64,000 nt of DNA from Sipunculus nudus (GCA_026874595.1 CM049308.1:23522367-23586366), one strand, 5' to 3'. Shown: positions 46,613 to 58,359, counted from the first letter of the stretch. The notes: generated by a model from the sequence alone, not told the origin. Made by a program: numbers and translations.

Positions 46613-48204
46613 TCTTGTTGTTCGGCAATGTGTCCTTAGTAAAAATAAATTATGAGAAAAGTGAGTATGCACACATTGGCAGCAGACAGACCAAACAAAA
46701 TAAAACCATTGGTATTAAATATGTGGATCTATATTATGAGGCAATAAAAATACTTGGAATATATTATACATATAACGAGAAATTGTCATATGAATTAAAT
46801 CTTGAAAGTGTGTAAGAGAAGATGAAAACGGTATTAAACTCCTGGAGAAAGAGAGCCCTAACAGTTTTTGGAAGTAACACACTTAAAATCAGTGGGTATA
46901 ACCAAGATTTTGTACGTTCTTAATATTATAGAGCCACCAAAAGAATTCATTAAAAAAATCAAAAGTTGCATCGTTGATTTTTTATGGTATGGAAGAAAAC
47001 CAAAAATTAAATACGAAGTATTAATCAGTGATATGGAAAGTGGAGGTTTAAAATTACCTGATATAGAAACAATATTAGATAGTCAGAGAATTATGTGGAT
47101 TTGCAGATTAAAGACTTTAACAAACACAAATTTTGCTTCGATCCCAAACTTGTATTTAAGAAATATCGGGGGCATAGATAATATTGGTGTAAATTTCGAT
47201 CCGGGATTAATTGAAGGAAAAATGACAAAATTTTATTGTCATTGTTTGAAGTCATGGGCTTATTTTACTTCAAAAAGCCCAAAAGGAGCTATGGAACAAT
47301 AAATATATTCAGGTTGGAGGTAAAACGGTTTATAATAAGTTTATGAATGACATTCGTATAAAATATATATTCCAATTGTTTAAAAAAAATGGAACTAAAC
47401 GACGATTAGCAGATATTTTACCGCCTGGCTCAAAATATTACAATAAATGTTATATTCACTATCTTTCTATTATGCATGCGATACCGACGGAATGGAAATG
47501 TGTGATAAAGAATAACAAAATACCAGAGAAAGCGGATGAAATTGATGTTATGGGAAGTTTTCTTTCCTTAGAAGAGGTGGTCTTAGATGCCAGAAATTTG
47601 GATTTTAAATGGCTGTATGGAAAACTGTGCCAAAAAAAGGTGTGTGATCCACCAAATAAAGAAAAAGTAGAAACTATGTTGAACTAAAACACCACGTGGA
47701 AACAAGCAGTAAATCATATTTATTCTGTCTCGCTTGATATGTATTTAAGGCAATTCCAGTACAGGATTCTTCATAACATTTTATCGGTAAACAAAAAATT
47801 GTATAAATGGAAAATAATAGACACAAATAAATGCTCGTATTGTTCAAATGAAGAAGAAACTATTACACATATATTTTGTGAATGCACTGAGTCTTTCGTT
47901 CTATAAACAGATAACTGAATGGGCTGTAGATACTGGAGTTGTGATGCCAGATATGTGCAAGTCGTTAATTTATACAGGTTGTGCAGAACATTATGAGAAT
48001 AAAAGCCTTATTGACACGTTGCTATTAATCTATAAGTTTGTAATATTCAATTATCGAAATGACATGAACACTCCAACCTTACATTTGTTTCAGAAGCATG
48101 TGCAAAAAATGGAACTGTTTAAGCGTAAGGTGGCAGAGAACAATAATGTTATGCAAAATCATCTGTATAAATGGAACAAAATCCTTTTAAACCAAATCAC
48201 TTGA
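46613..48204 (+). pseudogene. Broken ORF2 C-terminal part of the L1-like retrotransposon
   Basis: Pieces in different frames read in order: the RT end motif KINYEKSEY and IKILGI; the L1-type C-terminal segment with DFLWYGRKPKIKY and SGGLKLPDI (about 46975-47070); then a Cys-His knuckle CSYCSNEEETITHIFCEC (about 47833-47886) and a tail ending LYKWNKILLNQIT. Stops or frameshifts near 46815, 46880, 47300, 47685 and 47900 inactivate it. The N-terminal endonuclease and most of the RT are missing. The C-terminal layout fits the L1/Tx1 group. Confidence 0.85.
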
Positions 48205-48567
48205 ATACCTTCCAACTGCTTAATGTTCACGGTTTAATTACCCAGTTTTGTTTTATTGTGTTCATATTCGCTGGAAATATGTTAGCATCCGGTTGAAGTT
48301 GAGTTGAAGTTGAGTTGCATATTCTATTATCTTCTTAGACATAAAGGTTTAATGTTAATTTTTTCTAAATATATATTGAATGTAAATTGTGAGTTTATTC
48401 TATTACATGTCGCTGATATCATGATATGTACCGAACACTGCATGTATGACTTTTTGTAACATTATATATTCATTAGTTCATGTGATGTCGATGATGAAAA
48501 GAAAATCATTGGGAAAAAAGAGAAAATATTCTGAGGCATCCAAAAGGAAAAGGAAAAAAAAAAAAAA
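46613..48567 (+). mobile_element. 5'-truncated L1-like non-LTR retrotransposon with poly(A) tail and TSD
   Basis: Bounded by identical AGTGGATGCC at 46603-46612 and 48568-48577, with an A-rich tail ending at 48567. Coding similarity begins directly after the left TSD, in the last reverse-transcriptase block, and ends at about 48204, followed by about 360 nt of 3' UTR. These are the hallmarks of target-primed reverse transcription with 5' truncation. Confidence 0.88.
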
Positions 48568-48577
48568 AGTGGATGCC

Positions 48578-50230
48578 CCATAATAATCACCCTGTCTGTC
48601 TGTCTGTTTGTCTAGCTGTCTGTCTGTCCATCTGTCCATCCACACAAATTTGTTTCCAGATGATAACTCGAGGTTGGATTGACATATTGATTTCAATCTT
48701 GACTTACATATGGCCCACCACTAAAGCAAGAACATATATGATTTTGGGGTCACTTATTTAAAAAGATTATGGTTGCATTTTAAGCCAAGCTTTTCATCTA
48801 AAACTTTCAATCTTTCGCATTTAGCTGACTTGCCAGTATGGGGAGAATTTTGTGAATTTTGGGTCACAAGGTCAAATGTCAAGGTCACGGGCCATCTGTT
48901 CACGAATTAGTTTCCAGATGATAACTCCAGTTTAGTTTGACATATTGGTTTCATACTTATATATGGCTCACCACTAAAGTAAGAACTGTGTCGATTTTGG
49001 GGTCCAACGGTCAAAGGTCAAGGTCACAGGACTCATTTCTTTAAAAAGAATGCATATGCATTTGAAGCCAAACTTTTCATCCCAACCTTCCATCTTCAAG
49101 ATGTTGCTAATCTGCCAATAGGGAAAGCTTCTGTTCAATTTTGGGGTCTTGAGGTCAAAGGTCAAGGTCACAGTACCCAGTTATTTAGAAAGATTGTGGA
49201 TGCATTTTAAGCCAAACTTTTCATCCTAAACCTTCCATCTTGCACATATAGCTGAGCTGCTAATAGGGGAAGAGCCTAATTGATTTGGGGGTCACAAAAT
49301 CAAAAGGCCTTGGTCACAGGGGCCCATCTGTTTGGATTGACATATTGGTTTCAATTTTGACCTACATATGACCCACCAATAATGTAAGAACCCTTATTAT
49401 TTTTGGGTCATAAGGCCAAAGGTCAAGGTCACAGGACCCACTTCTTTAAAAAGATTGTTTATGTATTGTTATCCAAACATTCTGTCCAAAACCTTCCATA
49501 TTCCAGGTGTTGCTAACCTGCCAATAGTGGAAGTAACTTATAGATTTTGGGGTCACAAGGTCAAAGGTCAAGGTTATGGAGGCCATCTGTCCACATATTA
49601 GTTTCCAGATGATAACACCAGTTTGGTTTGAAATATTGGTTTCAAACTTGACTTATATATAGTTCACAACTAAAGTAAGAACTGTTGATATTATTTGTAT
49701 TGATCACGTTCTTTGAGGAGCTTGACAATTGGTGACCTTGACCTGGGTCTTCAAGGTCAAATCGGCTACAGTATATATTATTTGTGAATTTTATAATTTT
49801 TGAACCCCTTGACATATTTTCCAGAAATTAAACTTTTGAAATGTCTCCACGAATATCTCGGAATGGTTAAAAACAGTGACCTTGACCTTCATCATCAAGG
49901 TCAAATAGGTGAACCCCATAATTTTGAAGTATTGAATGTTTTCTCCTCAAATTTGAAACTAATTGTTTTAATCAAGTTCCTTGAGGAGCTTGAAACCTGG
50001 TGACCTTCACCCTGGATCTACAAGGTCAAACCAGCCTTAATAAAATCTCAGATCAGTTCATAACCTGGGTACGTTGTTCATCATCATACAACGTCAAATT
50101 TTTAGAAATCTAGGATATAAGTTAACATCAAACTTTTGAAGGGGTCCATTTTCCCCCTCAAATTTGGGAAAATGTGGCCTGTCTAGGCCTAAAGTTGTTT
50201 TTGTGTAACAAAAACCAGGTCCTCTAGTTA
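48578..50230 (+). repeat. Repeat array with AAGGTCA motifs every 140-146 bp
   Basis: AGGTCAAAGGTCAAGGTCA-type blocks occur at 48869, 49009, 49152, about 49300 (degenerate), 49413 and 49558. Two kinds of spacer alternate: CACCACTAAAGTAAGAAC type and CATCCTAAACCTTCCATCTT type. This gives a full unit of about 285 bp. From about 49700 to 50035 the motif appears as inverted pairs such as GTGACCTTGACC..AAGGTCAAA. Preceded by a CTGT microsatellite. No coding sequence. Confidence 0.8.
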
Positions 50231-51023
50231 GTATCTTGTTCAGGTTACTCAAAAGGCCTTTATGATTAAACAGGGTTCATATTTATATAATGTCCCATAC
50301 CATTATTGATATGATTGATTTATGCGGATCCAGAGGGGGACATTATGTTACTATTTACTCACTGATACACGGAAACGCGGTTAACCAGCACACATGTATG
50401 TCAACAGTATGCCACGTGCTCAAGCTGATATGTCTGTATATGATAAGCTCAGATCTGGCTGTCATTCTCAATCATATGACCTCTCCTGTTATAAGGGAAA
50501 TTCCCCTGAGCCACCCGGTTCGGGAACTGTCTTTAATTAAGAGTATCTGCCATTTACTCTTCAGCATTTAGATTTTTAGGCTCCCAAGACAGCAGGAATC
50601 TTGCGTAGTAGGCCTGTTGGTAAGCGCTGTGTAAATTAATATAAAACTCTATTTAACTATCAACGAAAAAGGGAGAGTGGTATAAAATACGAAGGTACGG
50701 GACACTTCAGCCACATGAAGTTGAATTTCAAGTGAATCAACCAACTTCTTAGTCGATCACTTTTGTGAATGACCCAGTCAGTCGTTGGCTTTGCAAACAA
50801 ACCAAATATTTCTTCAATTAACCAATCAATGAAACATTTACTTTATCGCTCGTGCTCTTTAACATTTAGTCATCCAGTCAACAGTATTTCTCCCTCCTAT
50901 AATCGGAATCCCAGAACCATATTAAACGTATATAGTTCATATGAGGACATGTATGATGGATTATGTCATCGGGTTTTAGCTCAGCTAGCCGATTGAAAGT
51001 CATTTAAGCTATCACCTTTGGTC

Positions 51024-51972
51024 GCCTCGTATAGCCTCGGGTAAGAATTCGCTACGGTCACCGCCCCCGTAGAGCACCGTGCGGTTTTTGGGACCACAGG
51101 AATAGTTTTGTTTTATTTTTAAATATTTTTTTTGGCGGAGGCAACCGCCTCCATTTTTTAAAAGCTAACTTAACTACATAAATGTACATCTGCAGAATTC
51201 CATTCTGGTTTCGGACTTCGTGACAGGGCAGTAACACACGCTTCCTCTCATTTTATATCCTGGCGTCAACCAGGCCCGGTGACTACTGCACCTGCGAGCA
51301 CTGGGTGCGTAACCCCCGAAAGGCGCACTCGTTTGTGAGTGAAACACGGCCGTTGGACACGGCCTTCCCATTAATCCTGCAGAGCGCTTACCATAGACGG
51401 GGCCGACCATGAAAAATATCACCGCCTCGGTTGAAATTCGAACTCATGATCTCCCGCTTTAAGTCCTGTGCTCTTCCCCTTAGCCACAGAATCCGGTTGA
51501 CCACAGGAATACTTTAGCCGTCTTCACAACCCGATGCGGTCACCGCACACCGTTCGGTTTTTGAAACCGCGGGAATACTGATGCGGACTACGTGCGGGAA
51601 CGGCAAGGTGTCTTTCTCATTCTCACGGCCTTCGCACGGTAAAGTAAGCTTACCCTGCGGACGCCTTGCGGAAGCCGCAAAGACCCCTTACGACAGTCGC
51701 AGGTACACCGTTCGTCTCTCGGGTAGCCGAGTAGGCGTTAAAAATCGCACGGGCAAGACATCCGTACGTCACTGTATGGAGCCCGTAGGTGGCCGCCTGA
51801 CGCGCGGTCGCCGCATCAACCAATGCGCTTGCGCTAATGTCAGTTACGGTCGTTGCGGAGTCTCTGCGGCCTTTGAAAAATGCACGGTTGCCGTACGTCA
51901 ACCGCACGGAATAGCCTAAAACACCTGCCGTACGGTGACCGTATCCCGGTTGTGACCGAGGCTTATACGGGC
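51024..51972. mobile_element. GC-rich terminal-inverted-repeat element of unknown superfamily, split by a SINE
   Basis: The left end GCCTCGTATAGCCTCGG..TACGGTCACCG is inverted at the right end CGGTGACCGTA..CCGAGGCTTATACGGGC (51935-51972). The possible TSD is GTC (51021-51023, 51973-51975), which is short and not secure. The interior is far richer in G+C than its surroundings, with recurring CGGTCACCG, CACCGTNCGGTTTTTG and CGTACGG motifs. No transposase was recognised. A SINE (51105-51498) interrupts the left third. Confidence 0.6.
51105..51498 (-). mobile_element. tRNA-derived SINE with 13-bp target-site duplication
   Basis: Flanked by the identical 13-mer GACCACAGGAATA at 51092-51104 and 51499-51511. 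On the minus strand it has a tRNA-like head with an A-box-like TGGCTAAGGGG and B-box-like GAGTTCGAATTTC, a central domain (GGTAAGCGCTCTGCAGG and CAGGTGCAGTAGTCACCGGG), the block GAATTCTGCAGATGTACAT, and a 3' hairpin GGAGGCGGTTGCCTCCGCC followed by A-rich sequence. The same family occurs at 15470-15865 and 21178-23790. It resembles molluscan SINEs with conserved central domains; the exact family is not assigned. Confidence 0.85.
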
Positions 51973-52710
51973 GTCTGGCCGTTTACAGGGCACAAAGCAT
52001 CATCGTTTGTTATGATTATAGAAAACTCCATTGAATCCCGGAATAGGGCCATAGTGACCTACATTCTGCTAGTGAAGGGACAAACTGACTAATTTTAGCA
52101 CTCTGGAAGGCAAATTCTTCTTTCTGGTCAAGTATGCTGCAGAAATAGTTTGCATAGTTTCATAAATATGAAAAATGCGGCTCATGTAGACCGTTAGCTC
52201 TATATACAGAAGTGGAGAAACTCAACTCATCTGACACGAATGTATATTACCAGGTCAGATTATGTTAAATTGGAATCTCATAGAATAATAATATACAGTC
52301 AAGGGAACATTGTAAATAATATTTTATAATGTTGTGTTTATTGTTATCATTAGTTGTTTTAACATGCAACTGCATGGCCGGTTAGTCGATCGGCAGATCG
52401 TTCAATAGGGTTTGTTTATCGTGTTAAATAATTGAGCTTACTGTACTACGGTTTATTAGGAATACCTGACAGAAGATTCTAGAGGATCCACGTGTACTTC
52501 TAGATGGCCTAGCTGGTAATTTCCAGTAGACAAATTCTGGAATATTCGATATTAGAACGTTCTGCAACTTTCAATGAGGTGCCCGTATAAAAAAGTCGGC
52601 CCATTGCCGCACACACACTTGACACAGTGTATTCAGCGGAAGAGCGATATTACAAGCATCACTGGGCCCATCACTCACCTTTCAACCAACCTTCTCACTA
52701 TTAACATGGT

Positions 52711-52899
52711 CAGGGGCGGATCCAGGATTTAGGAAAGGGGGGGGGGGGGTCCAACCCAGGAGGACTAATGAAAATCCTAAAAAAAGGTCATCAGGTCCGG
52801 AAAGGGGGGGGGGGGGGGGGTCCAAGCCGCAAAAATTCCTCTAAAACCCTTTACAAAAGGTTGCTTCAACCCCCCCCCCCCCCCCCGGATCCGCTTCTG
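52711..52899. mobile_element. MITE, CAGGGGCGGATCC family, 5-bp TSD
   Basis: TIRs CAGGGGCGGATCCAGG and GGATCCGCTTCTG; TSD ATGGT at 52706-52710 and 52900-52904. It matches 37382-37580 along its length apart from expanded G and C homopolymers. Confidence 0.88.
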
Positions 52900-52904
52900 A
52901 TGGT

Positions 52905-54054
52905 TCCCTTACTTTGACTGCCCATGACCCTAAATTATGCTATAATCACTTCATGTATACGCATGTGGTCGCAGGAGATATATTTTATAAAACAAAGCTT
53001 TCCTTTGAAGAACTTAATTACATATGAACCATTTATGGGTATGAATGCAAATAATATTGAAAAACCGTGCGATCATAACACGTTTTTATGGCTAAAACTA
53101 TACCACTTCAAAAAGTGTTCGCACTTAGATGTTAAACGTGGCATTCATGCGATAAATAATTATTAATGACGTGTTGATTGTGATTTAACAAAGTAATATA
53201 GTTTAATATCATACTTACTGTCATTTAATTTAGGTTATATCATATTTTTTTTATATGCATAATACCGATTTTTCTTCCCGCTGCTTGAAGCAGAACTCTA
53301 TAAAACAAGCATCCTGTCATAAAGGAAAATTTGTGATGGGTACTCTGTATTTAGTATTATATATTTCTGGTTATTTCCTACACAATTTTGGACTTCACTT
53401 ACATGGTACAGTAGACTGTTATAAAGAAAAGTTCAGCATTAACATGGTACTTTCCTTTTACTTTCTGTTTTTGGTTTGAATTTTCAATCAAAATTATTCG
53501 TTTTCTAATTGTGGGTAATTGCCTACCAAGTTGGCATGGGTTACAGCTTGTTTGAGCTCAAAATCATGTTTTCGCGACGTAGCTCAGATAAATATAGGTC
53601 TTTATGACCTAATTTTAGGTTTGCAAGGAGATTTCGCCAAAGCCTTTCTTGATGTCAAGCAGGGACTATAATGGCAACGATTTGTACCTGCTAAAGGATG
53701 GCCGACCGAACAGATGTCGAAAACGGAAGGACGATGGAAAAAGACCTGTTGCTATAGTCAGCACAACTTGGTTAAAATTGAGTCAAGTGTTAAATATTGT
53801 GACAAAACTGACTACAAGAAATTGATTTGTATAGATATGGTGATAAAGGACTTGCTTACAATGGACTTGTTTATGGTATGAAGTTATTGTTTTAAAAGAT
53901 GTCATCATGTTACATTAAAAAATTCTAACCTATGAACTGTTCGTTGTATAACACACACATACATACCCTTACACTCACACACACACACAGACACATATAT
54001 ACATGTATATATATATATATACCTTTAGCAACGCTAGAAGTTGGGCGTTAGCAG
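52905..54054. other. Non-coding stretch
   Basis: Contains the diverged pearl-like fragment at 53570-53795 and CA/TA microsatellites near 53950-54020. Nothing else recognised. Confidence 0.6.
53570..53795 (-). mobile_element. Diverged pearl-like / Helentron-derived fragment
   Basis: On the minus strand it reads CAGTTGTGCTGAC-like start, ATCGTCCTTCCG, AGCAGGTACAAATCGTTGCC and AAATTAGGTCATAAAGACC. These correspond in order to the blocks of the 26041-26340 copy. Ends are approximate. Confidence 0.55.
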
Positions 54055-54350
54055 TATGGATGTTTTGTGTGATTTCTTGGAAAATGCCCGCATTTTGTAT
54101 CCGTTTATGACCCGCACTCCACACCACTGACTGTTGTATACAGTTTTTTCCCCTTGGCTTATGACTCATTTCTATATAAATCTGCTTCTGTCACTCCTCA
54201 GTGTCTTTTTATACTAAATCCAGATCAATATCCAGATTACCGGTCCGGCGAGCCTCTTTCTCAATCCTCTTGGACTACATTTCATCAAGTGGTTGTATTG
54301 ATAGAACTGAACTCATGCAGACGTTTATGGATTGGAGACCGATATGTTTT
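54055..54350. repeat. Diverged relative of the end of the 1.84-kb unit
   Basis: GTTTTGTGTGATTTCTTGG, CTTATGACTCATTTCTATA and GATCAATATCCAGATTACCG correspond in order to 61268-61440. Like the first 1.84-kb unit, it is followed by an ATA/ATT microsatellite. Confidence 0.6.
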
Positions 54351-54353
54351 AGT

Positions 54354-54355
<2 letters not shown>

Positions 54356-54404
<49 letters not shown>

Positions 54405-54438
54405 TATTATTATTATTATTATTATAATTATTATTATA
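54356..54438. repeat. AAT then ATT microsatellite (self-complementary)
   Basis: About 15 ATA/AAT units are followed directly by about 10 TTA/ATT units, so the two halves are complementary and could pair. Confidence 0.95.
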
Positions 54439-54601
54439 ACAATATGAAGAATAAGAAGAATTAAGAGTAATTTGTAGTCATCAGTGTGTCTGCCCATTAA
54501 ACAGTTTACTTTTTAGGGTATAGGGACATGTTATATGTATATATATAAGGTTTACTTGACGTCAGTACAGGTATATTCACATGGATTAATTATTTTGTAT
54601 T

Positions 54602-54865
54602 TTATGGTATAGTTCTATACCAGTCTTCAATCAGTGGAGGAAAAGGATCAGTGGAGGGATAGGAACACAGATTGTGTACTGATTTGCCACACTGCGCAGA
54701 CACGAACTCACAAGAATACGACTCTGCTGTATAGGGTTTATGGGCGTCACAATCTGACTCCCACAATGTACCGCGGCTTTTACATACACCGGCGGCGTAG
54801 GTAAAAGTGTAGCGAAGTGGGTAATATAGTCCGTTCAAATATGTTGGATTACAGAACTGTTTCAA
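54602..54865 (-). CDS. Unassigned cysteine-containing ORF, possible exon
   Basis: Minus-strand frame of 87 codons with GC content above its surroundings. The product has six cysteines (QFCNP, GVCKS, SDCDA, YSCEF, AQCGK, NLCSY) and a proline-rich end. A weak acceptor-like AAACAG precedes FCNP at about 54854. No signal peptide is visible. I recognise no domain; it could be an exon of a secreted protein or chance. Confidence 0.22.
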   Translation of the reverse strand: MKQFCNPTYLNGLYYPLRYTFTYAAGVCKSRGTLWESDCDAHKPYTAESYSCEFVSAQCGKSVHNLCSYPSTDPFPPLIEDWYRTIP

Positions 54866-55940
54866 GGCAAATTACATGAACATGAGTTTAATTTGTGGTA
54901 AGAACTTCAAGGAATAAGTAATATTTTGTTAGCATACGCAAGTAAAATATATATAGAAGATGTTTTCTCAAAATTTAACAAATAATTATTTTAGAGTTTG
55001 ACAGTTGAACCAAGTAGACGAGGCCGTCCCACAGTGCCTATACCAGGAAGAGATTAGTTTTGATTAGAAACGACCTTTGGCGGAAGGGTGGTGATTTGCT
55101 GGTGCAAGTGTGACGTCACTGACTGGATTTAGAAATGACTTAAATCTGCTAATACATGTTTTTATTCTACCTGCATGTAAAAATTGGCGCTGGCAGTGTC
55201 AGGAATACTTAACCCAAGCATTTGTTGGGACCTAGATTTTGCACAGGGCCTATTGGAATGTTCAATTGACTGAATGACGTCACTGCAGAAGTGACAGTGA
55301 CCCTAGAAGTGCTATCGTCACACAAGCTCATTTTCTTTTGTGGAAAATAAAATAGAAAACAAAAATGTTTTTCTGTCAGAAAAATGGTTAAGTTTTGTGT
55401 AAATTCTATATTGATATTGTATGAAGGCAAATGTGAAATAGATATACATAATGCTTGAATTTAATTTGACGTCAATCCTAGCCCTCAAACCGGATAGTCT
55501 GCATGCCCATGCAGGTGTGCAGTACTGTGGCTTGTAGGTGAAACAGTTTTAGGATTTACGTGGACAAGGGTTAATCTTAATAAACCACAGTTCAATGCAT
55601 GTATCGTAGCACAATAGACTTACTCAAAGTACTATAAGAATATGTGGATGTTGCAATACCGTCACTAAAAAATATAATACAATACAAAAATATTTTGAAT
55701 TATTATTTTGCGAAAACGTGAATGCGTGGAATAAGTTAACTTTACCTGTACTCTAAGAACCGAGATCCTATACGATAATAATATTTACAATGTCGTATAT
55801 GAAAGAGGCGATTCAATTATATTATGTACCATAAAACTTGACCATGCAACAAGGTATCTTAAATTGTAGCCCTTGTATGGTATACAATTATTGATTTATG
55901 TAAACATTTTATAAAAAAAAACAATATTCAATATTACGTT

Positions 55941-56029
<89 letters not shown>

Positions 56030-56848
56030 ACGGGTGTTCCCGGCAAGAGCCAAAGTCACCCGGCGTGAGTGAAAAGCGAGGCAAGGCGATGTATATATAT
56101 AAAAGTGTTTATTCAGCCGTATATATATACAAATCTGGAGTCCTCCAAGCCGGAGTCCCTGCCAAGCAGAGAACGAATACTCACATTAAACATTTCATAT
56201 AAACATTTCTATAAGATGCAAAAATACAATAAATGGCATGAATATACAGAATATACATTTGCTCATTTCTTGGTATTCATTACACAAGAAAACACATTAC
56301 ATATTATACAAATGAGCCTATATATTTAGGAACCACATTTTAAGATATCGTTGCATATTACCATGAATACAAATATCCATGCGTACAACAAGTATGAATT
56401 TACCAGTAACGTGTGCAATTAGAATATGGAATATACAGTTTATATGATAGTACGTACGTGATATACTGAAAGTAATGAATTGGCTAAATGATAGAGTTTA
56501 TCTCAGTTTAAGAGTTTAGTAAAAACGGTCCTTACCTGCCAAGCAGAGAACGAATACTGACAAGTTCTCTATGTCACGAGACTGAGGCTTGGCAGGGTTC
56601 GCGTCGCGGTCCGTGTCATTGTCCGAATGAAAACAATAGGAACAACGGAAAACCGGTTGAGTAATGAGGATCCAAGCAAACAAGGCAACCAAGGCAACTG
56701 CGGGGCAATTCATTGACCAGTTAGGCCAAGCTGATGATATGATACCTGCCAGGCAATTCAGTTATACCTGATAATATAATACGTGTTATCGGAGCCGTTA
56801 AATATATATAATTATATATATATATATATATATATAAATTCATATATA

Positions 56849-56892
<44 letters not shown>

Positions 56893-56900
56893 TTTATATA
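54866..56900. other. Non-coding, microsatellite-rich stretch
   Basis: CT/AT compound array at 55942-56026, then TGTAACGGGTGTTCCCGG, which resembles an LTR start but has no matching partner. CTGCCAAGCAGAGAACGAAT occurs at about 56160 and 56537. TA arrays lie near 56806-56890. Confidence 0.5.
55942..56026. repeat. CT then AT compound microsatellite
   Basis: About 42 bp of CT repeats pass directly into about 42 bp of AT repeats. Confidence 0.95.
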
Positions 56901-57045
56901 CAGTAGAACCTGTCTACAAGACCACCTGTCTAATAAGACCACCCTCGAGTCTGAAAGCATTTACACTGGTTTTACTTGACTTGTTCAATAAGACCACCTT
57001 TGAATTAATTGGACCGCGGGAGGTCTTATTACACGGGTTTCACTT
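56901..57045. mobile_element. Small TIR element flanked by TA (mariner-like MITE)
   Basis: CAGTAGAACCTGTCTACAAG at the left and ACACGGGTTTCACTT at the right are imperfect inverted repeats, with TA at 56899-56900 and 57046-57047. Internal AATAAGACCACC occurs in both orientations (AGGTCTTATT). Superfamily assignment rests on the TA flanks only, and the left flank is itself TA-rich. Confidence 0.5.
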
Positions 57046-57845
57046 TATAAATGATGGGATGGGTCGTTTACTTTGTCCGTACAAGAAAACAGATGTGTTC
57101 TGCTCTATCATTTAACAGTATCCTTCTTAAAAATCACATCACCTGTGAGATAAGATAAAATGAACGTTTGTAACATATGATAAGATAAAGTCGTGCGTCG
57201 GGTTGCATTATCTGCATGTCGGTTTCATATGGAATGGAATGGAATGACGCTTTTTCATTTCAGTTTTTACAGGAGTCATCTCAGTAAAGCTTGTTCATAT
57301 ATTATCAATGATATACGTTGAAATATACAGATATACATATCCGTCATATAACTATATAAACCGAAATGATACCGGATACTGGTAAAGCGTTATCCATGTT
57401 CACATGTATGTACGTCAATCGGAACCTGAAAGGTGTTATGTGTATTTAGAGACAATAAATTAATGTAATTTTAAAGTTTTTACGGTAAGATGTATAGTGA
57501 TGGTGTTTCCTGTCACTTCCAGGTATATATATATATATACTTAAAGGTATCTTAACCGTCAAAAGCCCCTATATCTTAAATCAATCCAAACGTCTGAATT
57601 TCTTGTTGAAAATGCAATTTTTATTTTTATTGAATCAAAATTAAAAATTTCAGTTTGAGGGTAGAAAGAAACATGATAGAGAAAAAACAAAAAGAAAAAC
57701 ATTTTCAAGATATTTTCATGTAGTTTAATATTGGTCCTCTAAAAAGCGGCTTGCTGTTATTACATGGGTGCTTAAAATAGTCTGCCTTTTAAAAATATAA
57801 TTTTATTTAACATGAATATATAAAGGATATTCGGATTAATTTAAG

Positions 57846-57876
<31 letters not shown>

Positions 57877-58311
57877 CATATGACAGAACTGCATGATTAT
57901 GTATCATATTTTTGGCATGTATATTATACAAATATCATAAATCATCATCTGAATTTTACGTTGAATTCACGGGACTTTTTTTACTGCTTTACTGACACAT
58001 TCTGTAAGAATGTATTACTCATTGAGAATTAACAGTTTTATTCGTGGTGTTGTTCTAGACTCTCCATTTGTTTATCCCATTAACACTATAAATGAATGAT
58101 CCAAGGACAACGTGACTCAACCATTCATATATATATATATCATCATTTACGTATATGTGTACGTTTTTACGCGTCAACCGCCTCATGAAAGTATAGGGCT
58201 TACTTCTCACAAACTATAAACACTCCTGTATATACAACATGAGCTGGTGTGGTGAAGGCGTGTCCTGTCGACATAAATTGGTTTTACCATGTGAAAACAA
58301 ACACACACATG

Positions 58312-58314
<3 letters not shown>

Positions 58315-58358
<44 letters not shown>
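58315..58358. repeat. GA microsatellite inside the first 1.84-kb unit
   Basis: Uninterrupted AG dinucleotides; the counterpart in the second unit is at 60143-60192. Confidence 0.95.

Positions 58359-58359
<1 letters not shown>

Larger units (their letters stand above)
50974..52095 (+). mobile_element. Pearl-like element split by a GC-rich TIR element
   Basis: 50974-51023 holds TTTTAGCTCAGCTAGCCG..AAGCTATCACC, the family's opening. From 51973 the sequence continues with GTCTGGCCGTTTACAGGGCACAAAG and ATAGTGACCTACATTCTGCT, the blocks that follow in intact copies. The intervening 0.95 kb is the GC-rich element described separately. Confidence 0.62.

Noticed and set aside
51420-51498. A functional tRNA gene suggested by A-box and B-box-like sequences on the minus strand
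   Set aside because: It is the head of a SINE with a TSD and 3' tail, and the sequence does not fold into a complete tRNA cloverleaf by eye.
54154-54497. Poly-Ile, poly-Asn and poly-Tyr ORFs
   Set aside because: Direct translations of AAT/ATT microsatellites; the same applies to Ile-Tyr runs at 39010, 56721, 59449, 60869 and 62199.
56027-56560. Possible solo LTR starting TGTAACGGGTGTTCCCGG
   Set aside because: No matching 3' end, TSD or internal retrovirus-like sequence was found; only a 20-bp repeat (CTGCCAAGCAGAGAACGAAT) links two spots in the region.
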